Shown here in pieces: positions 1 to 7,180 of a stretch of DNA of 16,000 nt. Under the pieces are notes generated by a model. That model was given only the letters and a program-made list of their open reading frames with translations, did no database searches and had not been told where the DNA came from. Source of the DNA: Selenomonadaceae bacterium UBA3796 (lineage in GTDB: Bacteria > Bacillota > Negativicutes > Selenomonadales > Selenomonadaceae); NCBI GenBank assembly GCA_002369175.1, contig DFES01000095.1, positions 1,712 to 17,711 of the forward strand, read 5' to 3'. Numbering within the stretch: position 1 is the first letter of the stretch; each line of letters starts with the position of its first letter. The position numbers and the translations under genes are program-made.

Positions 1-2358
1 CTGCTCCTGCCAAGCCTTTTCAATCTTGGCAGATTTTGAGCCTATAGAGGCGGAGAAAATGGAAAGAGTTTCCATGTAATCTTCTTCGCTGCCGCAGCAC
101 TCAATACCTGCTACAGGATCTATGGTTTCTATTTGAAAGAGAGCCGGAGGCAGGACACTTGCAGATGTTTCGGCAGGCGTCTCGATCCCTTTCACTTCCA
201 TCAGCTGCACCTTTTCTTTGGGCAGGTAGTGGATCATCATGCGTTCCATTTCCAGGATGTTGACGGGCTTTGGCAGATAATCGTCAAAGCCGGCCTGCAG
301 CATTCTCTCCCTGTCTCCGGCTACGGCACTGGCAGTCAGGCAGACGATGGGGGTAGCTCGGGCTTTTTCCGGGTAGAGTTCGTAGATTTTTTTTAGGGTC
401 TCGATGCCGTCCAGATCCGGCATACGGTAATCCATGAAGACCATGTCGTAATCTGTGACACCAAATTTTTCGATGCACTCCCGACCACTGGAGGCTGTTT
501 CGGTGATGAGTTTGGTCTTTTTCAGGAGGCCTACAATCACCTTGAGGTTCAGTGGAGTGTCATCCACCAGCAGCACCCGGGCTGCCGGTGCTGTGAAACT
601 GAGATGTTCCTGAACGGTTTCGCCGATGACGGCGGTATTGCTAAGATCAAAACGGCCGATTTCTGCACTATCCACGATCTTCTGCCGCACGATAAAGGAA
701 AAGGTGGAACCCTTGCCGTAGGTGCTCTGTACGTTCAAGTCGGCTCCCATGAGCTTCAGCATGCGGGAGCTGATCGCGAGCCCCAGCCCCGTACCCTCAA
801 TGCTGCGGGTGCGGATGACATCCAGCCGGTCAAACGCAGAAAAGAGCCTGCCGATTTCTTCCTCCTTTATGCCGATGCCTGTATCCCGCACCACCACCTC
901 CAGCTCCACATACTGGCCATCTTTTTGAGCCGCCTGCATCCTCAGGGTTACGGTACCCTTTTCCGTGTACTTTGCGGCATTGGTAAGCAAGTTGGTGATA
1001 ATCTGCTTGAGACGCAGCTCGTCCCCGAAGAGTCGAACCGGCAGATGGGGGTCGATTTCCAACAGGAAGAGCAATCCCTTTTCCTCCAGGCGGAATTTCA
1101 CAAGATTGGCCAGATCTGCAATGAAGGTGCAGGTATCGTACTCTGCCTCGATGAGTTCCATGCGGCCTGCCTCGATCTTGGAGAAATCCAGGATGTCATT
1201 GATGATGCTCAAGAGGCTGGTGCCCGCTGCGCCAATGTTGTGGGAATACTCCAAGATGTTCTTGTCATGACTCTCCCGGCGTATCAGCTCATTCATGCCC
1301 AGAATGGCGGTGATGGGGGTGCGTATCTCATGGCTCATGTTGGAGAGGAAGTTTGTCTTGGCCCGGTTGGCCTCTTCCGCCGCCTTGAGAGCCTGACGCA
1401 AAGTCTCGCTTTGCTCCAGGAGCTTTTCCTGCAGTGCGATTTTTTCCTCCAGTTCCTGCTGCTTGATGCGAGCCTCTGCTTCCGCTGATTTGATGCGGGT
1501 CATTTCCGTCACATCCACGCACATTCCCAGAATGCAGAACCTGCCGGTTGCATCCTGGAACTTCATCTTGGTGGTCTGGAGATTCCGCAGCTTGCCCTTG
1601 GCATCCGGCACGTCTTCGAAGAAGATGTAGGGCTTGTCCATGGCCAGGGCTTTCTGGTCGTCCGCCACGAAATGGCTGGCAGTTTCCCGGTCGAAGATAT
1701 CAAAATCCGTCAGCCCCGCCACTTCCTCCGGAGTCTTTTTGTGAGCGTAGGCTGCGTAGGACTGGTTGCAGGCCAGGTACTTTCCGGTGAGGGCATCCTT
1801 GGAATAACTCATGGCAGGCATATTGGTGAGCAGGGAGGAACCTGCCCCCATCAGCTCCGCAAGCTTGGCGGCAGACTCCACCTCTGCCATGAGCCGCTTG
1901 TTTTCCTCCTCGGTTTCCCGAGCCTCCCGCAATTCTTCGTTGATGCGCTCCCTTTTTTCCGTAATGTCGGAAATGAATACGAAATAGACACCGCCGTGGG
2001 TCTTGGTATTGGAAAAGTGGCCATAATCGTCCACCCAGCGGATCCTGCCATCCCGGCGAATAATGCGATACTCCACATAGTCCATGCCCTCGCAGCTCTT
2101 TTCGATCTGCTCGCTGATGGAGCTGGAGATTTCCCTATAGTCATCGGGGTGCACCATCCCCTTGAAGGTATAGCCCGTCAACTCCTGGAAGTCTGCGAGA
2201 TCCCGACAGCCGAAAATGTCGAATACCGCCTTATTGGCGTAGAGAATCTGCTCGGGCTGCTCAGCCTTATAGATGAAGAATCCCCCGGGCATATGACGGC
2301 CGATTTCCTCCACCACCTTGAAAGCCTCGCTGCCCAGCTCATAATTGCCGTTAAACAT
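1..2358 (-). CDS. PAS-PAS hybrid sensor histidine kinase with receiver and HPt domains (C-terminus cut by window edge)
   Basis: Soluble hybrid kinase: 786 codons are open from ATG 2358 to base 1. No signal peptide or membrane segment is visible, so it should sense a cytosolic cue. Domains in order: PAS 1 (about 20-138, PAS_3-like, with MVHPDDY and the RRDGRIRWV strand), PAS 2 (about 170-285), a charged coiled coil (287-340), and a HisKA/HATPase core. The core has H343 in SHEIRTPI, N460 in the N box, DTGIGI at 492-497 and GTGLGL at 522-527. A receiver domain follows (about 594-710) with D599/D600, phosphoacceptor D643, T675 and K697. An HPt domain begins near 743 (motif DPVAGIECCGSEEDY); its phosphorylatable His lies beyond the left edge. 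The start is supported by GGAGG eight bases upstream. The divergent response regulator at 2532 is the likely partner, an inference from position. The ligand is unknown. Confidence 0.95.
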   Translation of the reverse strand, partial: MFNGNYELGSEAFKVVEEIGRHMPGGFFIYKAEQPEQILYANKAVFDIFGCRDLADFQELTGYTFKGMVHPDDYREISSSISEQIEKSCEGMDYVEYRIIRRDGRIRWVDDYGHFSNTKTHGGVYFVFISDITEKRERINEELREARETEEENKRLMAEVESAAKLAELMGAGSSLLTNMPAMSYSKDALTGKYLACNQSYAAYAHKKTPEEVAGLTDFDIFDRETASHFVADDQKALAMDKPYIFFEDVPDAKGKLRNLQTTKMKFQDATGRFCILGMCVDVTEMTRIKSAEAEARIKQQELEEKIALQEKLLEQSETLRQALKAAEEANRAKTNFLSNMSHEIRTPITAILGMNELIRRESHDKNILEYSHNIGAAGTSLLSIINDILDFSKIEAGRMELIEAEYDTCTFIADLANLVKFRLEEKGLLFLLEIDPHLPVRLFGDELRLKQIITNLLTNAAKYTEKGTVTLRMQAAQKDGQYVELEVVVRDTGIGIKEEEIGRLFSAFDRLDVIRTRSIEGTGLGLAISSRMLKLMGADLNVQSTYGKGSTFSFIVRQKIVDSAEIGRFDLSNTAVIGETVQEHLSFTAPAARVLLVDDTPLNLKVIVGLLKKTKLITETASSGRECIEKFGVTDYDMVFMDYRMPDLDGIETLKKIYELYPEKARATPIVCLTASAVAGDRERMLQAGFDDYLPKPVNILEMERMMIHYLPKEKVQLMEVKGIETPAETSASVLPPALFQIETIDPVAGIECCGSEEDYMETLSIFSASIGSKSAKIEKAWQEQ

Positions 2359-2531
2359 GAGCACTCCTCCCTGCTATCCTTAAATCCAATGACTTCAAAC
2401 CAAGTATATATTCATTATAAAACGATTATGCAAATTTTTCTACAGTCAAAATATTCGGGCATCCGGGCAGGATTTTGGCCGACTCTGGCGAAGTGAGTAA
2501 AGAGACATATGGCCTGGAAGGAGTTTGAAGC
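2359..2531. promoter_or_regulatory. AT-rich divergent promoter region between kinase and response regulator
   Basis: This gap separates two divergently transcribed genes, so both promoters must lie in or near it. It holds an AT-rich core at about 2394-2455. On the plus strand TTCAAA (2394-2399), 16 bases, TATAAA (2416-2421) resembles a sigma-70-type promoter for the regulator. On the minus strand a TATAAT (2420-2415) and TTGCAT-17-TATATA are possible for the kinase. The assignments are by eye only. Ribosome binding sites are clear: GGAGG for the kinase (2370-2366) and AAGGAG for the regulator (2518-2523). Confidence 0.45.
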
Positions 2532-3296
2532 ATGGAGAAAGTCATATACATAGCAAAGCAGCAGTACCTGATGGATCGGGCAGTGGAAGACCATCTCCGG
2601 GAGGCGGGCTTTGATGTGATGAAGATTGCCGAAGATCTCGAGGAAGTGAACCGCCGCCGCCACGAGGCGGAAATCTTCATCTACAATCCAGCGGAGGACA
2701 GTGGCGAGGCGAAGAACCTGGTGTCATACCTGGCCACCTTTTGCCGGGATAGCCGAAAGTCCCTATGCCTTTTGGGCGACAAGGATTCCCTGGAGGAGCT
2801 GAAGTCCCTGCCAGAGGTGATGGACATTGCCCGCACCTACACCACCCCTGTGGATATGAAGAAGCTGGCGGCAGATGTTCTGGATCTGTCCAAAAGGCAG
2901 CAGGAATATCGGCGCCGCAAGAAAGTGCTCATCGTGGACGATGACGAGGATTTCCTCGCCATCATGACCCGTTGGCTGAAGAACGCCTACGATGTAAAGG
3001 GGCTGCAGTCCGGACAGGATGCCCTGGACCATCTGGCCACGGAGCAACCGGACCTGGTGTTGCTGGATTACGAGATGCCGGAGATGGATGGCTACGAGGT
3101 GATGGAACACATCCAAAAAAATTCCGCAACGTTCCGGATTCCCATCATTTTCCTGACAGGCATCAACGACAGGGAGAGCGTCATGCGTATCATCAAGCAG
3201 CGTCCGGACGGCTACATTCTGAAATCCACCAAAAAGGCAGAGTTGCTGGACACTCTAGCGAAGTTTTTCTATGAAAGGATCATGGGCAAAAGCTGA
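2532..3296 (+). CDS. Response regulator with degenerate N-terminal receiver and canonical C-terminal receiver, no output domain
   Basis: 254 aa, cytosolic. The C-terminal half (about 131-250) is a complete receiver domain: acidic D136/D137 in LIVDDDED, phosphoacceptor D179 in LLDYEMPEMDGYE, T209 in FLTG, and K231. The N-terminal half (1-118) shows the same alternating strand/helix rhythm and ends with a TTPVDMKKL segment. It has N52 (IFIYNP) where the phosphoacceptor Asp would be and lacks the acidic pair, so I infer a degenerate pseudo-receiver. No DNA-binding, GGDEF, HD or other output domain follows, so it probably acts by protein contact or as a phosphate relay. AAGGAG eight bases before ATG supports the start. 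It is divergent from the hybrid kinase, the likely phosphodonor, and is followed by a strong inverted repeat. Confidence 0.9.
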   Translation: MEKVIYIAKQQYLMDRAVEDHLREAGFDVMKIAEDLEEVNRRRHEAEIFIYNPAEDSGEAKNLVSYLATFCRDSRKSLCLLGDKDSLEELKSLPEVMDIARTYTTPVDMKKLAADVLDLSKRQQEYRRRKKVLIVDDDEDFLAIMTRWLKNAYDVKGLQSGQDALDHLATEQPDLVLLDYEMPEMDGYEVMEHIQKNSATFRIPIIFLTGINDRESVMRIIKQRPDGYILKSTKKAELLDTLAKFFYERIMGKS

Positions 3297-3305
3297 ATAC
3301 GAGCG

Positions 3306-3362
3306 AAGAAAGCGGTGCTGACATGGCATGGAATGCGAGGGCAATGTCAGCACCGCTTTCTT
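3306..3362. terminator. Bidirectional intrinsic terminator, perfect 19-bp inverted repeat
   Basis: The left arm 3306-3324 and the right arm 3344-3362 are perfect reverse complements around a 19-base loop. The arms carry AAGAAAG / CTTTCTT at the outer ends and a GC-rich centre (GCGGTGCTGAC). The repeat lies 9 bases after the regulator stop and 47 bases after the convergent phosphatase stop, which fits a shared terminator. The T-tracts are short and are part of the stem. Confidence 0.8.
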
Positions 3363-3409
3363 ATGTGGAATCCTCAATGGATTTGAAAAAGGATTGTGTC
3401 TATTTTTGC

Positions 3410-4699
3410 TCACGCTTCCGTCTTGGTCAACTCCACCCGGTCGATTTCCTGTCCGTCTGGCAAGAAGCATTTGATGATAATGCGTTCTGTCGTTACCTCC
3501 ATTGTGAGATAATTGTCCACTTCCGGCTGGGGAGCTACAACCTCATCCAGTGCATGATCTATCCAAAGGCCGGGATAGCGCACATTCCCCGCTACCCCTG
3601 TGAGGATATAAAGAGGGCCGCCGCTGTCATGGCGCATGCCTCGTATATGCCCACGATTGCGGTAGGTATGCAGATGCGCCGTGAACACGATGTCAATGCC
3701 CAGTTCCTCAAAGACGGGCATGCATTCCTTCCCCACCTCGGAAATCCCTTCCTGCCGCTCCGGGCGATTGTGAATGCGATATTGCAGAACATCCTTATGA
3801 ATCAGCACAATCTTCCATTTCTTCGAGCTTTGACGGACATCCTCCCGAAGCCATCCCATCTGTTCCGCCAAGAGACCGTGTTTAAAATCCTCCGTCTCAT
3901 CCCATTGGCTGTTCAGCACGACGAAATGCACTGCGCCATAGTCGAAGGAATAGTAATACCGAGCAAAATCCCGGCTTCCGTTTTCAGGCACGACAAAATA
4001 ACGCAGATACGCCTCAGGCAGACGCACGTTCCAGTTCTTGTCATAGGTTTCATGGTTCCCCATAACGGGAACGAAGGGAATGCGCTCCATAATGCCTTCC
4101 ATCGCGTGGAACCATGCCTGCCATTGGGTATGGTCCTCACCGTTGTCTACGATGTCCCCCATATTGATGAAAAACTCCGCCTCTGGATTCCGTGCTGCGG
4201 CTTCCTGCGCCACCCTTTCCCAATCGCTGTAATCACTGGACTGGGAATCCGGAAATATGAGGCAGCGAAAGCTGTCTTCCCCCGGCGTATGCAAAGGATG
4301 CCATGCGCCGGCAGACCTTTCGGAAACCAAGCGATATTCGTAAGCTGTAGCCGGGGATAGTCCTGTGAGCATTGCAGCATATTGATGATTTGTTACGCCG
4401 TCATCCGTAAAAAAATCCTCATTAGCGGAAACTGTCGTTGTTTCCTCCTGCCCTTGACGGCGATATTCCACGTTTGGCCGGGAGAGAGGATTGGCTGACT
4501 GCCACATGAGAATCCGGCTGGAGGAAGGAGCAGCGGTGATGATTTGCCGCAGATACTGCACATCCAAGTCGCCAGCCAGTTCCCGCATTCCATTGGCCGC
4601 TTGCCGATACCAGGTTCCTTTGCCGAAAAAGACTCCGCCCCCCAGCAGGAAAACGCCGCCAGCAAGAAATCTTAGAAAATTACGTCGATTCATTGTCAT
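3410..4699 (-). CDS. Tat-exported purple-acid-phosphatase-like metallophosphoesterase
   Basis: 429 aa, predicted to hydrolyse phosphate esters outside the cytoplasmic membrane. The N-terminus has a twin-arginine motif, NRRNFLR at 4-10, then a hydrophobic glycine-rich stretch (11-26), so folded, metal-loaded export by Tat is likely. Residues about 45-145 look like the fibronectin-III-type domain that precedes the catalytic domain in purple acid phosphatases. The calcineurin-like core carries the expected ligands in order: D151 (FPDSQ), D182 (MGDIVDNG), N215/H216 (GNHE), H301 (LIHKD), H342 and H344 (TAHLHTY). The start codon overlaps the stop of the DUF4127 gene as ATGA, indicating translational coupling; there is no strong SD of its own. 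ATG at 4693 is an alternative start that keeps the Tat motif. The substrate is unknown: nucleotide, phytate-like or other esters are all possible. Confidence 0.9.
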   Translation of the reverse strand: MTMNRRNFLRFLAGGVFLLGGGVFFGKGTWYRQAANGMRELAGDLDVQYLRQIITAAPSSSRILMWQSANPLSRPNVEYRRQGQEETTTVSANEDFFTDDGVTNHQYAAMLTGLSPATAYEYRLVSERSAGAWHPLHTPGEDSFRCLIFPDSQSSDYSDWERVAQEAAARNPEAEFFINMGDIVDNGEDHTQWQAWFHAMEGIMERIPFVPVMGNHETYDKNWNVRLPEAYLRYFVVPENGSRDFARYYYSFDYGAVHFVVLNSQWDETEDFKHGLLAEQMGWLREDVRQSSKKWKIVLIHKDVLQYRIHNRPERQEGISEVGKECMPVFEELGIDIVFTAHLHTYRNRGHIRGMRHDSGGPLYILTGVAGNVRYPGLWIDHALDEVVAPQPEVDNYLTMEVTTERIIIKCFLPDGQEIDRVELTKTEA

Positions 4700-6330
4700 T
4701 TGAAGAAATTCTCACTCGCCTTCGAATGAAGGATATCTGACTCAAACATGCGATTCCACGGGAAGTCCACTTCCACTTCCTCCAATGTGTCAAAGGGGGG
4801 GAGATTCTCCTCCACAAAGCGGTAAAGCATGCGGGATGCCCTCTCACTCACGTAATCCCGTTTGGAATCCAGTCTTCCGTACACGCCGTCACCACGCAGC
4901 CAGGTAAGCTGACGGGCAATGATATTGCGTATATTCGCCTGATAGGCCCAGTCATCGAGATAGCGGGTAAGCAGCAGCTCGTCCACGGACTTCCGATCCA
5001 TTTTCCCTGCGAGCATTCCCGCGCCAATAACGAAGCCGGTGCTGTTTGTGGCAGTGTTCCAACCGGCATATGCCCGCAGGCGGAAGAGCATATCGCGCTT
5101 TCTGAGTTCTTCCATGAGGGCATTGTCTGACCCATTGGCATAGGCAACATCAGCAATCGCCACCGGATACCCCTTTTCAAGATACTCCTCCACTAGATCC
5201 ACAAAATATTTGGTTCCCTCTCTCGGAGTTCCGTCATTGAAACGCATGGCTGCCTCATCTGTCTTGCCGCTGGGATTGGTGTTCACAGCGAGAACCATAT
5301 CCGCCTCTTCCGGCGATACTGCCTGGGTACCGCCTGCCACCGTTATGGCCTCTTCAACGGAAATATTGAGCTTCTCGTCAGAATACAAAGGAACTGTGAA
5401 CTCCCCCGCGCCCCAATTATATCGGACAAAAACCGACGGCACCTTTTTGGAGAGATCGTTGACAGCCCGCGTCAGCAAAAGCATGCCAGCCTCGTCAATT
5501 CCCGCCATGGACTGGAACCTGAGCCGCGGCAAATGTTTTCCCTGAGAAGTAAGATGCCGGTTTTCCATGTGCGTCTGGGAGTAGGGCGCATTGTCATCCC
5601 GCCCCAGCAGAAGATAATTAAATACATTCCTCTCCGCAAGGCCAATGAGATACTTGTTTGCCTCCAGGTTCTTTTCCCTCCGGCTTTTCCAGTCTCCCAG
5701 CGCCGTTTTGGGAATCAGCTGCTGGAGGAATTCGGCCTCCTTCTTCTCCCTGCGGTCGAGACCTGACATCTCTTCCTTGTCCTTCAGTGCCGTATAGCGG
5801 AAAATATCGGATCCGTAGCTCCGGTAATAGTCCGGCTCCATATACCCGGAAGCTTCGGCAGAACGCGGTGTGCGCATAATGGAACTGAAGGCGTAGATCG
5901 GCAGCTTGGGATGCTTTTGCCGGAGCTTCTGGAATCTTGCCGCCCGATCGATGACCTCCTTCCGGCTGTACCCGTGTTTGCGGGAACCAACCAAGCTTCC
6001 GTACAACATTGCATCCGAGGAAATCACAGCGGCCTGTATCTCCTCATTCTTGACCTTCTCGTCCACCGTTGCCTCAAGCCACTCCCAAAGCTTCTCCGGA
6101 TGGCCGAGGTCGTCCCGGTTCCCAAGGATGCTCTCCGGGGGAATCACGACCTTGTATCCCAGCTTTTCCACCACCTCCGCCGTCTGCTTATCGGAAATCG
6201 GACGGTTATCATGAGGCACATACAGGATTTTCTTCACAATGGGCTTCTTCGCAGCCTCCGCCATGGAAAAACCAACGGACAGGATACACGAGACTGCCAC
6301 TCCCATAAAAAACATCTTACGAAACTGCAA
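4696..6330 (-). CDS. Exported DUF4127 family protein, function unknown
   Basis: About 544 aa from TTG 6330. I prefer this start because GGAGG (6343-6339) lies eight bases before it; GTG 6345 would overlap that site, and ATG 6315 is too far from it. The first 27 residues look like a Sec signal peptide: basic QFRKM, hydrophobic core, then a SMAEA-A cleavage region. No lipobox fits. The mature protein resembles the DUF4127 family, with motif-like blocks DNRP (41-44), SSDAMLYGSLVGSR (from 104), RTPR (154-157), GRDDNAPYS (243-251), AGIDEAGMLLLTR (from 276) and DVAYANGSDNAL. The family has no function I can name; clustered Asp/His/Asn suggests a hydrolase, which is only an inference. It starts 22 bases after the DUF2225 stop and overlaps the phosphatase start by four bases, so the three genes form one operon. 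Confidence 0.85.
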   Translation of the reverse strand: MQFRKMFFMGVAVSCILSVGFSMAEAAKKPIVKKILYVPHDNRPISDKQTAEVVEKLGYKVVIPPESILGNRDDLGHPEKLWEWLEATVDEKVKNEEIQAAVISSDAMLYGSLVGSRKHGYSRKEVIDRAARFQKLRQKHPKLPIYAFSSIMRTPRSAEASGYMEPDYYRSYGSDIFRYTALKDKEEMSGLDRREKKEAEFLQQLIPKTALGDWKSRREKNLEANKYLIGLAERNVFNYLLLGRDDNAPYSQTHMENRHLTSQGKHLPRLRFQSMAGIDEAGMLLLTRAVNDLSKKVPSVFVRYNWGAGEFTVPLYSDEKLNISVEEAITVAGGTQAVSPEEADMVLAVNTNPSGKTDEAAMRFNDGTPREGTKYFVDLVEEYLEKGYPVAIADVAYANGSDNALMEELRKRDMLFRLRAYAGWNTATNSTGFVIGAGMLAGKMDRKSVDELLLTRYLDDWAYQANIRNIIARQLTWLRGDGVYGRLDSKRDYVSERASRMLYRFVEENLPPFDTLEEVEVDFPWNRMFESDILHSKASENFFK

Positions 6331-6338
6331 AAAACTTC

Positions 6339-6343
6339 CCTCC
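6339..6343 (-). promoter_or_regulatory. Ribosome binding site that decides the DUF4127 start
   Basis: GGAGG with eight bases to TTG 6330. It lies inside the reading frame of the longer GTG 6345 version, so that longer start is less likely. Confidence 0.65.
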
Positions 6344-6352
6344 ACCGATCAA

Positions 6353-7078
6353 CTATCTTCTTCTTTTTGAGGACACAGCCTCCTTCGGCGATGCCTTGTT
6401 GTCCTCTCCTTTCAACTCCCTCACATCCTGCCAGAGATCCCTTGCCCGCTTGTAGAGCTGTGCATCCATGTTCCTGGCCTTCTGATCGCCGATGATGCGG
6501 CTTAAATACTGGGTCGCCTTATCGAGATCTCCCATGCGGAAATAAATGGCACCCACGAGATAGATGACCATGTTGTCTGTCATATTCCCAATGGGATAGC
6601 GCTCCTTCATAAGGGACTTGTCATAGAAATCCGCGGCATTCTGCATGGCTTCCATTTCTTTTTCTTTCTCTCCGGAATCACGATACACCCAGGCCAGTGA
6701 TAAGTAAAGCCCCGCACGTGTGTTGTATGTCCCCTCAATGAGTTCCTCAAAGAAAATAGCCATCTTATAGGAGGCCACTGCTTCCGGGACGCCACGGACT
6801 TCTGTGAATTCCATGCCCAAATGGCGTTTTCCCAGAAACTCTTGTATCTTTTGCTTCTTACGAGCCGGCAGGACGGAAAGAAAATGCTTCTCATCTGCCG
6901 CGAATCCACAGTGCTCGCAAAACCATATCCTGTAAAAATACGGATTAAATCCCTTGTAATGAACACAAAAATCCTCATCTGTCTTCTCTGCCAGGAGACG
7001 GGATTTCGTCTTTACAATGCGCGAAGTCTCACCGCAAATCGGGCAGGGCTTGTGAATCAAAAAAGTAAACTCCCCCAA
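6353..7078 (-). CDS. DUF2225 protein with N-terminal zinc ribbon and TPR-like C-terminal part
   Basis: 241 aa, cytosolic, with no signal peptide. Two cysteine pairs, C12-x2-C15 (PCPICG) and C54-x2-C57 (FCEHCG), form the zinc-ribbon-like head typical of DUF2225 proteins. Residues about 95-220 are helical, with TPR-like pairs (AGLYLSLAWVYRDSGE; YLVGAIYFRMGDLDKATQYL). The tail is highly basic, ending KRRR. The start is TTG 7078 with AAGGAGG (7093-7087) eight bases upstream; an ATG at 7086 lies in another frame. It is the first gene of the operon with the DUF4127 and phosphatase genes. DUF2225 is common in Firmicutes but has no established biochemical role. The TPR-like part suggests protein-protein contact, and the link to two exported partners is suggestive only. 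Confidence 0.88.
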   Translation of the reverse strand: MGEFTFLIHKPCPICGETSRIVKTKSRLLAEKTDEDFCVHYKGFNPYFYRIWFCEHCGFAADEKHFLSVLPARKKQKIQEFLGKRHLGMEFTEVRGVPEAVASYKMAIFFEELIEGTYNTRAGLYLSLAWVYRDSGEKEKEMEAMQNAADFYDKSLMKERYPIGNMTDNMVIYLVGAIYFRMGDLDKATQYLSRIIGDQKARNMDAQLYKRARDLWQDVRELKGEDNKASPKEAVSSKRRR

Positions 7079-7086
7079 GCTGCCAT

Positions 7087-7093
7087 CCTCCTT
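7087..7093 (-). promoter_or_regulatory. Strong ribosome binding site for a TTG start
   Basis: AAGGAGG lies eight bases before TTG 7078. No in-frame ATG with a comparable site exists nearby, so TTG is the likely initiator of the DUF2225 gene. Confidence 0.7.
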
Positions 7094-7121
7094 CCTGTCG
7101 CACCTTGTGTCGTTCCTGTCT

Positions 7122-7150
7122 AGGATACCACATAATGTTGAAAATGTGAA
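7122..7150 (-). promoter_or_regulatory. Candidate promoter of the DUF2225-DUF4127-phosphatase operon
   Basis: On the minus strand TTCACA (7150-7145), exactly 17 bases, TATCCT (7127-7122). The first hexamer has one mismatch to TTGACA, the second two to TATAAT. It abuts the preceding terminator and leaves a short leader of about 37 bases before TTG 7078. Spacing is ideal but the -10 is weak. Confidence 0.5.
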
Positions 7151-7172
7151 GAAAGGGGCTTTCGCCCCTTTC
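7151..7172 (-). terminator. Intrinsic terminator after the amylase-MalQ gene
   Basis: A 9-bp perfect stem (7151-7159 with 7164-7172) closed by a GAAA tetraloop on the minus strand. It lies nine bases after the stop codon at 7181. The sequence after the stem on the minus strand is only moderately T-rich (TTCACATTTT), and seven T residues lie before it. Confidence 0.7.
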
Positions 7173-7180
7173 CAAAAAAA

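Noticed and set aside
604..1488. Plus-strand open frame of 294 codons opposite the hybrid kinase
   Set aside because: The minus strand encodes an intact kinase and receiver with all conserved boxes through this interval; the plus frame has no recognisable protein character.
3323..4360. Plus-strand open frame of 345 codons beginning inside the terminator hairpin
   Set aside because: It is antisense to the metallophosphoesterase, whose metal ligands are all in place, and its start lies within the terminator stem.
6286..6330. Possible lipobox near the cysteine in the DUF4127 signal peptide
   Set aside because: The residues before the cysteine (AVS-C) do not fit the Leu/Val/Ile at position -3, and an AEA-A signal peptidase I site lies further on.
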